DNA of 10,922 nucleotides, taken from NCBI GenBank assembly GCA_002314885.1, contig DCHT01000055.1, positions 1 through 10,922 of the forward strand. The letters are read 5' to 3'. A program made the position numbers and the translations under genes. The notes beneath the pieces were generated by a model that was given only the letters and a program-made list of their open reading frames with translations, was not told the DNA's origin and did no database searches. This document shows, piece by piece, positions 5,887-10,922 of the stretch (position 1 is its first letter; every line of letters starts with the position of its first letter). The DNA comes from Bacteroidales bacterium UBA1745. Lineage in GTDB: Bacteria; Bacteroidota; Bacteroidia; Bacteroidales; UBA932.

Positions 5887-7185
5887 CTAGATGCTGAAGT
5901 TGTGGTAGTGAGGGCCGAAGCGCTCGTAAGCGGCGCGGTCCAGTTCCTCACGGTCCTCAGGATGCGCAATGCTGGTGAGGAGCTTTGCCCTCTCCTGGCA
6001 GCTGCGGCCATAGAGATCGACTGCACCGTACTCGGTAACTACCCAGTGCGCATCGGCACGAGGAGTCACGATACCGCCGCCTGCATTGATGCGAGGGGTG
6101 ATCTTGCTCTTGCCCTTGAGGGTCCTGGAGGCAAAGGCAGTGATGCTCTTGCCGCCCTCGGACATAGTGGCGCCCTTGACGAACTCGAGCTGTCCGCCGG
6201 TGCCGCTGAAGAAGCGCTCTCCGATGGAATCAGCACAGATCTGACCGGTGAGATCGACCTCGACTGCTGAGTTGATGGCCTTCATATGAGGGTTCTGGGC
6301 AATGATCCAAGGGTTGTTGGTGTAGGCGATGTCGCGCATCAGCACGTCAGGATTGTGGTCGATGAAGGAATAGACCTCCTGGCTGCCGAGCAGGAATGAA
6401 GACACGACCTTGCCGGTGTCTATCTTCTTGCAGGCACCGTTGATGACGCCGGCCTTGATGAGCTTGAGCAGGCCGTCAGCGAACATCTCAGTGTGGAGAC
6501 CGAGGTTCTTATGACCGGCGAGTTCGCCTGTAAGTGCGTTCGGAAGGGCTCCGATGCCCATCTGGAGGCAGTCACCATCGTCCACGAGAGCCGCTGCATT
6601 CTTGCCAATGAGCTTCTCAATCTCGGTAGGCTCCACGAAACCGGCAGTAACGAGAGGAGCGTCGTCCTGCACGAGATAGTCGAACTTGCTGAGCGGAATG
6701 AGATTGCCGAATGCGAAAGGCACGTTAGGATTGATGACGCCGATGACGAGTTCTGCGCTGTCAATGGCGGCTACTGAACAATCGACCGAAGTACCGAGGC
6801 TGACCATACCGTTGGAATCAGGGAGAGAGACGTTCACGAGGGCCGCACCAAGCTTGATGTAGCCATCGCGATAGAGCTTAGGAGTCTCGCCAAGATGTAC
6901 AGGAAGGTAGTCTGCATAGCCTGCATTCACGTTCTTGCGGACATTAGGACCGATGAAGAAACCCTGCTCGAAGAAGATTCCCTCGTATGCAGGATCGCTG
7001 TAAGGAGCGGGACCTTCTGTGTGGAAATGGTGGAAATGGAGGTCAGTGACATCTCCTGCGTCTGCACGGCGGCAGAGAGCCTGAATGAGGCAGTGAGGCA
7101 CGCTGGCCACGCTGCTCAGATGCACGTGTGAGTGGGATGGGATGTGGCTGACGGCCTCGTCAGCACTTACGAAATTGATGTTCAT
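5887..7185 (-). CDS. 4-hydroxybutyrate/butyryl-type CoA-transferase
   Basis: A 432-residue cytoplasmic enzyme of the acetyl-CoA hydrolase/transferase family, which moves CoA between acetate and a short-chain acid through a glutamyl-CoA thioester. The N-terminal domain (about 1-200) is followed by the C-terminal domain. Key signatures are MGIGALPNAL (209-218), GLHTEMFADG (229-238) with the probable catalytic glutamate E233, GTGGQLEFVKGA (328-339), and TEYGAVDLYG (384-393). The HTEM context and length fit the 4-hydroxybutyrate and butyryl-CoA:acetate group better than succinyl-CoA types, but the substrate is inferred. It lies 15 nt after the GH92-like gene and 3 nt before the serine hydrolase. 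With a cysteine desulfidase at the operon's head it suggests fermentation of amino acids to short-chain acids. Confidence 0.9.
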   Translation of the reverse strand: MNINFVSADEAVSHIPSHSHVHLSSVASVPHCLIQALCRRADAGDVTDLHFHHFHTEGPAPYSDPAYEGIFFEQGFFIGPNVRKNVNAGYADYLPVHLGETPKLYRDGYIKLGAALVNVSLPDSNGMVSLGTSVDCSVAAIDSAELVIGVINPNVPFAFGNLIPLSKFDYLVQDDAPLVTAGFVEPTEIEKLIGKNAAALVDDGDCLQMGIGALPNALTGELAGHKNLGLHTEMFADGLLKLIKAGVINGACKKIDTGKVVSSFLLGSQEVYSFIDHNPDVLMRDIAYTNNPWIIAQNPHMKAINSAVEVDLTGQICADSIGERFFSGTGGQLEFVKGATMSEGGKSITAFASRTLKGKSKITPRINAGGGIVTPRADAHWVVTEYGAVDLYGRSCQERAKLLTSIAHPEDREELDRAAYERFGPHYHNFSI

Positions 7186-7200
7186 ATATTATAAATAGTG

Positions 7201-8571
7201 TTAATCTTTCTTGTAACGTCCAAGGAACCTGTTTGACTTGGTATAGACGAGCTTACCGCCCTTCAGGAGCTCATTGAGTCTGATGCAGTCATCAAGCGCT
7301 TGCCCATTGAATTCAATCTTTTCGAGATAAGTCCGCTTATGGTGCTTGATTATGATGGTCAGCGTCTTTTCATCTCCCAGATCGACCTTTATCCTGCGCA
7401 TAGTAGGCAAAACGAGCCTGAGACACTCGTTTGAATGACCCGGGGTAAGGCCCAAATACCTTAAAACCATCCACGCAGGAAGTTTCTCCATTACCTCCTT
7501 GTCCAACCGCACACCGTCGGGATTGTCGAGAAGTCCGCAGGACGACATTTTCACGAAGTAATCAGGAGCAATGATCTTTCCGAACGGAAGAGTACAAGAA
7601 ACAATAGCTTCGCATCCCAGTGAAGAATAATACTCGCGTCCATAATTATGGACCTCACCCTTGGAATCCCTGAATTCCCCGTTGATATCGGATATCAGGG
7701 CCGGAAGGTGGCCGGTCTTGTACATAGCTGTGTACAGGAGAGTCTTCCTATATTTATATGAGATGACTCTGATGCGGGAGAAGAAATCATTCCAAGCCTT
7801 ATCCGTCCTGTAGGCCAGATCGGCAATGTTCCAATCGTCCTCGTCCATTTCGGACAGCATATTCAACTTTGCATTCGCGATGGACACACCTGAAATCGAA
7901 GTCTTGACCAGAATAGGCTCCACGCCCTCCTCGAAGAAGATGCAGGCAGCATAATCGTGGTCACGGTAGATCGTGTCTATCTTCTCGGAAAAGTCGGTAT
8001 AATAATAGATAGTATAGTCATAATTCCTGGATCTGAAAGTCCTGTAGCCCTGAATTGCGTGCTTGCCTACGCGCTGGATAGAGCAGGAGATAAGGCTGTC
8101 GCAGAGATTGAGGTTGAGGGCAACGGCACGAACTCCCCCACTGAGAAAACTGAAGCGGTACATCGCGATTCTCTTACCCACCGTAGCCGTCGCCCTGACA
8201 TTCGGATGCTCGAGCCACACGTTGTAGATGCCTGCAGCGGCATTTTCCCTGCCGTGGGAGAATTTACTGCGCACTACAGTGTCCACGACAGGCATCATCA
8301 CGAGGCCGGAGGCGGCATTCGATTCCTTAGTCTGATGGCCAAGGTCAAAACCGAACATCTCTCTGTCATCGTAATAATAACAGCAATAATTGGTCGACGG
8401 ATCGTGACGGGTATATGGTACGACCTGCACCATTCCGTGTGGATAGGCCGCCGTAGCGAATATCTGGTCCCTGAGATTGGTACCGACGAAAGGATCCACA
8501 AAACGAGTCAGGTTAGCGGCCCCCAGACTTAGAGGCAGCAACAGGAACAATATGAGCAGAAACCTTTTCAT
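7201..8571 (-). CDS. GH92-like secreted protein lacking most of the catalytic barrel
   Basis: A 456-residue exported protein related to GH92 alpha-mannosidases, which are usually above 700 residues. I chose ATG 8571 because a signal peptide follows (MKRFLLILFLLLPLSLGAA). A start at 8718 would add 49 residues that overlap the upstream gene. The N-terminal beta-sandwich domain is recognisable: VDPFVGT (25-31), AYPHGMVQVVP (42-52), YYYDDREMFGFDLGHQT (65-81), SHGRENAAAGIYNVWLE (105-121). The barrel begins normally (AWNDFFSRIRV, then LLYTAMYKTGHLPALISDINGEFRD at 278-302). At about residue 320-350 the sequence jumps to what aligns with the family's C-terminal end: PDGVRLDKEVMEKLPAWMVLRYLGLTPG, then a domain ending LLKGGKLVY. 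The usual NEPSHH and NDD-GQM stretches are not there, so the catalytic acids appear lost. The frame is open throughout. ATG follows the upstream TAA by one base (TAAAATG), suggesting translational coupling. It may be a binding protein or a degenerating enzyme. Confidence 0.75.
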   Translation of the reverse strand: MKRFLLILFLLLPLSLGAANLTRFVDPFVGTNLRDQIFATAAYPHGMVQVVPYTRHDPSTNYCCYYYDDREMFGFDLGHQTKESNAASGLVMMPVVDTVVRSKFSHGRENAAAGIYNVWLEHPNVRATATVGKRIAMYRFSFLSGGVRAVALNLNLCDSLISCSIQRVGKHAIQGYRTFRSRNYDYTIYYYTDFSEKIDTIYRDHDYAACIFFEEGVEPILVKTSISGVSIANAKLNMLSEMDEDDWNIADLAYRTDKAWNDFFSRIRVISYKYRKTLLYTAMYKTGHLPALISDINGEFRDSKGEVHNYGREYYSSLGCEAIVSCTLPFGKIIAPDYFVKMSSCGLLDNPDGVRLDKEVMEKLPAWMVLRYLGLTPGHSNECLRLVLPTMRRIKVDLGDEKTLTIIIKHHKRTYLEKIEFNGQALDDCIRLNELLKGGKLVYTKSNRFLGRYKKD

Positions 8572-8572
8572 T

Positions 8573-9859
8573 TTACTTGCAAACCATAATATCGAGAATG
8601 ACGGAATCGGTCTGGAGCATACCTCTGGAGCCGATTTCGCCAAGATTTGAGATTGTCTTCTCGACCTGCTGGTCGATGATGCCGTCAGTGAAGTTGACGC
8701 ATATTCCGTCGAGGGCAAGCACAGCGGACTGGAGGGCGCAGGAAACGCCGGAAGCCACTTTCATCGCGCAGCCTTCCTTTGCTCCGTCGCAAACCATACC
8801 GGTGATGCTGCCTATCATATTCTTGATAGTGGCGCCCATCTGCGAAACGGAACCGCCGCGCAGCATCACGATGCCGCAGGCAGCACCCGTGGAGGCCACG
8901 ACGCAGCCGCAGAGGGCAGAGAGACGTCCCAGATAGGACTTGATATGAATGGCGATGAGGTTGCTGAGCACAAGTGCCCTGAGCAGCTGCTCCTCGCTGG
9001 ATTTCAGATGCCTTGCGGCCGCGATCACAGGAAGCGACACGGTCAGGCCCTGGTTGCCGCTGCCGGAATTGCTCATCGCAGGCATAGTGCAGCCGGCCAT
9101 ACGGGCGTCCGAGGCCGCAGCGGTCATAGACATACAGGCCGCCATAAGGTCCGTACCAAAGACCTCTTCATTGATTCCTGCGCAGATGGTCTTGCCCACT
9201 TTGAGGCCATAGTCGCCTCTGAGACCTTCGTCGGAAATGGCAGTATTCATCGCAACTTCCTCACGCATAAGGTCCAGATCCGCCAGATCGCAGGTGGTCG
9301 CGAATTCATATACAAGACTGAGTTTCAGGAACTTACCTGATTCAGCTTCATCCACCGACTCAGCAGAGGCATCCTTGCGCCTATCTTCGATGACCTCGCC
9401 ATTCCTGGCGACATAGACTATGGAATCGTGTTCGTCCTCGATGATGCAAACGGAAGTCGAACCATCCTCGAAAGTACAGTCAGCCTCGGCGTAAAGCATC
9501 TTGTGAGAATCCGCGAGGCTGACGCTGACACGGCCTTCCTCGCTGAAACGCTTTGCGGCTTCGACGGACTCAGGACTGACTTCCTTGAGTACCTCCAGAC
9601 CATATTCCCACTTTCCGCATACCACTGCAAGGGCAGCTGCCACAGGCAGGCCGGTCAGACCGGTGCCAGGAATACCCACACCCATAGCATTCTTGAGTAT
9701 GTTAGGGGATACTTTGACCTCGACCTTGGAGACCACGTCGCCCTCGGAAGCGGCCCTGGCAACTGCGATCGCAACCGCAATAGGTTCAGTGCAGCCCAAA
9801 GCTGGCTTTACCTCACGATGGAGGATGTCTATTATGCGGTCGTAGGTCTGACGTTCCAT
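8573..9859 (-). CDS. L-cysteine desulfidase-family protein (UPF0597, CyuA/YhaM-like)
   Basis: A 428-residue cytoplasmic enzyme of the family that includes archaeal CdsB and E. coli CyuA (YhaM), related to iron-sulfur L-serine dehydratases. It would cleave L-cysteine to pyruvate, ammonia and sulfide using a [4Fe-4S] cluster. Signatures: VKPALGCTEPI (17-27), SPNILKNAMGVGIPGTG (51-67), ASDARMAGC (249-257), MPAMSNSGSGNQG (259-271), CDGAKEGCAMK (357-367). C23, C317 and C357 are good cluster-ligand candidates: the 40-residue spacing of the last two equals that of the ligands reported for the archaeal enzyme (C282 and C322, from memory). I chose ATG 9859, which puts VKPALGCTEP where relatives have it. 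ATG 9910 would add 17 hydrophobic residues and would start upstream of the promoter. It heads the four-gene operon. Some family members may act on other amino acids. Confidence 0.88.
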   Translation of the reverse strand: MERQTYDRIIDILHREVKPALGCTEPIAVAIAVARAASEGDVVSKVEVKVSPNILKNAMGVGIPGTGLTGLPVAAALAVVCGKWEYGLEVLKEVSPESVEAAKRFSEEGRVSVSLADSHKMLYAEADCTFEDGSTSVCIIEDEHDSIVYVARNGEVIEDRRKDASAESVDEAESGKFLKLSLVYEFATTCDLADLDLMREEVAMNTAISDEGLRGDYGLKVGKTICAGINEEVFGTDLMAACMSMTAAASDARMAGCTMPAMSNSGSGNQGLTVSLPVIAAARHLKSSEEQLLRALVLSNLIAIHIKSYLGRLSALCGCVVASTGAACGIVMLRGGSVSQMGATIKNMIGSITGMVCDGAKEGCAMKVASGVSCALQSAVLALDGICVNFTDGIIDQQVEKTISNLGEIGSRGMLQTDSVILDIMVCK

Positions 9860-9878
9860 AAATAATTGCTTTAACAAG

Positions 9879-9886
9879 CAAATATA
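9879..9886 (-). promoter_or_regulatory. -7 promoter element of the four-gene operon
   Basis: On the minus strand this reads TATATTTG, a perfect TAnnTTTG, 19 nt upstream of ATG 9859. The same octamer drives GtrA and the symporter. No clear TTTG is visible at -33. Its position downstream of ATG 9910 supports the shorter start for the desulfidase. Confidence 0.6.
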
Positions 9887-9893
9887 CAAAATA

Positions 9894-9921
9894 ACTGCGA
9901 ATAATTGCATATCTTCGCAGT
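9894..9921. promoter_or_regulatory. Inverted repeat, candidate operator between divergent genes
   Basis: ACTGCGAA (9894-9901) and TTCGCAGT (9914-9921) are perfect 8-bp arms separated by 12 bp. The element lies just upstream of the operon's -7 element and overlaps a near-match -7 (TATCTTCG, 9910-9917, one base off TAnnTTTG) for the plus-strand gene. This position suits a dimeric regulator controlling one or both directions. No regulator gene is in the window. A chance or RNA-hairpin role is possible. Confidence 0.4.
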
Positions 9922-9967
9922 GGTATAGTTTATGATAATAGAAATCAGGAAAAATAAATTGAAACTT

Positions 9968-10378
9968 ATGAATATCTCACTGACCAAAACAGCCCTCGTG
10001 GCCATCGCATCCCTCATCTCATTCGTCGCATCAGCCGGCAATTACGGCTACAAAGGCACTACCGACACCAAGGTGATGGGCAAGGAAGAAGTGCAGAACG
10101 ACCTCGTGCTGAACGTCACGGAAACGGAGAACGGCATCAGCTTCTCTATGACCGGATATGAGATTCTCGGCTACAAGAACATCTCAATCACAGGCACGGC
10201 CGTGCTGGACGAAAACGGCAAGGTAGTGGGCTGGGACAAAATCGTCATAAAAGGTGCGCCCGCCAAAGTCAAGGACATCACAGGGACCCTCGGCAAGACG
10301 AGCGCAGATATCAGAATGACAGGCAAGGCAGGAGGAATGTTCAATTTCGACATCCACTACACAGCCAAGAAATTATAA
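9968..10378 (+). CDS. Small secreted protein, possibly calycin-like
   Basis: A 136-residue protein with a clear signal peptide (MNISLTKTALVAIASLISFVASA, cleavage probably before GNYG). I chose ATG 9968 because the signal starts there. A start at 9932 would add a lysine-rich 12-residue tail. The mature part is about 113 residues, rich in alternating polar and hydrophobic residues, glycine and threonine (YKGTTDTKVMG, GISFSMTGYEI, ISITGTAVLDENGKVVGWDKI, FNFDIHYTAKKL), which suggests an all-beta fold such as the calycin-like domain common in Bacteroidales. There are no cysteines after the signal and no catalytic motif. It could instead be another beta-sandwich secreted protein. It diverges from the desulfidase operon across a shared regulatory region and is followed by a strong terminator, so it is likely monocistronic. 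Confidence 0.65.
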   Translation: MNISLTKTALVAIASLISFVASAGNYGYKGTTDTKVMGKEEVQNDLVLNVTETENGISFSMTGYEILGYKNISITGTAVLDENGKVVGWDKIVIKGAPAKVKDITGTLGKTSADIRMTGKAGGMFNFDIHYTAKKL

Positions 10379-10383
10379 ATCAA

Positions 10384-10922
10384 TTACTTGAAATTGACAC
10401 AGAGCTTCGAACCATCATACTCGAGGCTCTTTTTTTGCAGTCCTTCTGGGGTGACGGCCACGACTTCAATGCCGCGACTGAGGACCATTCCCGGATAGGA
10501 GCCCTCGCGCTCACCGACAGTAAGCTGAGCGCCAGCCTCATCCCAAACGAATGGAATGCGGGCGCACTCTCCCCTCTCGTAGGCGAAGCTTACGCCGTCA
10601 TCCTCGTAGAGGCTGAACTGAGCGTCGGCACCGGTAAAGACATAGACAGTCAGGCTGCCGTCCTGCTCCTGGGCGGTGTATTCAATCTGAGGTCCCGTGA
10701 CGACGATCTGACCACCACGGGCATAGAGAGGAATATAGTCGTATGGCGCATCGGCATTGAGAGAGCCGCCTGAGACAGCTGCAAAATCTTTGTTCAAATC
10801 ATACCAGACGCCTTCCGGCAGGTAGATTTCGCGGCTGCGGGCCCCGTATTCGTAGACAGGACATACCATAATCGCGTCACCGAACATAAACTGGTCGGAG
10901 ATCTCGCGGGCAGAAGCATCGT
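10384..10922 (-). CDS. GH31 family glycoside hydrolase, C-terminal part (no start in window)
   Basis: The last 178 residues of a GH31 enzyme (alpha-glucosidase/alpha-xylosidase family). The frame stays open to the window edge, so the catalytic barrel lies outside. The visible part starts in the late-barrel motif ISDQFMFGDAIMVCPV, followed by YGARSREIYLPEGVWYDL and IPLYARGGQIVV, both typical of the post-barrel beta domain. The distal beta domain contains LYEDDGVSFAYERGE and the segment PFVWDEAGAQLTVGEREGSYPGM. Because the active-site residues are missing from the window, alpha-glucosidase cannot be separated from alpha-xylosidase. Relatives are periplasmic or surface enzymes of glycan use. Its TAA lies 5 nt from the stop of the convergent small-protein gene, and its 3' coding region contains that gene's terminator. 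Confidence 0.9.
   Translation of the reverse strand, partial: DASAREISDQFMFGDAIMVCPVYEYGARSREIYLPEGVWYDLNKDFAAVSGGSLNADAPYDYIPLYARGGQIVVTGPQIEYTAQEQDGSLTVYVFTGADAQFSLYEDDGVSFAYERGECARIPFVWDEAGAQLTVGEREGSYPGMVLSRGIEVVAVTPEGLQKKSLEYDGSKLCVNFK
10401..10436 (+). terminator. Strong intrinsic terminator of the small secreted protein gene
   Basis: AGAGCTTCGA (10401-10410) pairs with TCGAGGCTCT (10421-10430) over 10 positions with one G-T wobble and a 10-nt loop. A run of seven T follows (10430-10436, the first being the last stem base). It starts 22 nt after the plus-strand stop and lies wholly inside the coding region of the convergent GH31 gene. Confidence 0.8.

Noticed and set aside
8572..8718. 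49-residue N-terminal extension of the GH92-like protein
   Set aside because: It overlaps the end of the desulfidase gene in another frame and would bury an obvious signal peptide that begins at ATG 8571.
9860..9910. 17-residue N-terminal extension of the desulfidase starting at 9910
   Set aside because: It would place the start upstream of a perfect -7 element and add a hydrophobic segment absent from the cytoplasmic family.
10380..10397. TCAATT/AATTGA inverted repeat at the end of the GH31 gene as its terminator
   Set aside because: The six-pair AT-rich stem is too weak and is not followed by a convincing T-run on the minus strand.

Overview
The window looks like a moderately GC-rich member of the Bacteroidales (Bacteroidota). 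The upstream regions carry the Bacteroidales-type -7 promoter element TAnnTTTG. The proteins are typical of gut Bacteroidales: SGNH and GH31/GH92-type secreted hydrolases, a calycin-like small secreted protein and lipoprotein-like serine hydrolases. No rRNA, tRNA, CRISPR array, transposase or phage gene is visible. The genus cannot be fixed from the sequence alone.

Left part (1-1655): a gene-free stretch carries two identical 31-bp hairpin-forming repeats flanking a terminator-like hairpin. Next to it, on the minus strand, lie an FlK-type acyl-CoA thioesterase gene broken by one extra base and, upstream of that, a secreted SGNH hydrolase. Middle (1656-4727): a divergent promoter region leads to a plus-strand secreted metallophosphoesterase. 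Its stop codon abuts the stop of a minus-strand GtrA-family membrane protein. GtrA and a plus-strand alanine/glycine:cation symporter (AGCS family) diverge from a 17-bp palindrome made of two opposed -7 elements, each 7 nt from its start codon.

Right part (4693-9859): four minus-strand genes with gaps of 1, 15 and 3 nt form a probable operon, in transcription order an L-cysteine desulfidase-family protein, a shortened GH92-like secreted protein, a 4-hydroxybutyrate/butyryl-type CoA-transferase and a class C beta-lactamase-family serine hydrolase. Cysteine desulfidation gives pyruvate, ammonia and sulfide, and the CoA-transferase would act on short-chain acyl-CoAs, so a fermentative amino-acid theme is plausible. 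The two hydrolases do not obviously fit it. The symporter gene converges on this operon and overlaps its last gene by 35 nt.

End (9860-10922): a divergent promoter region with an 8-bp-arm inverted repeat separates the operon from a small plus-strand secreted protein. That gene has a strong intrinsic terminator lying inside the 3' end of a convergent GH31 glycosidase gene, which runs off the window edge.

The observations most worth a second look are the GH92-like protein that keeps both ends of the family but lacks most of the catalytic barrel, the single-base frameshift in the thioesterase, the palindromic near-leaderless divergent promoter, and the repeat/terminator structure at the left edge. 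I found no convincing complete new defence or mobile system.
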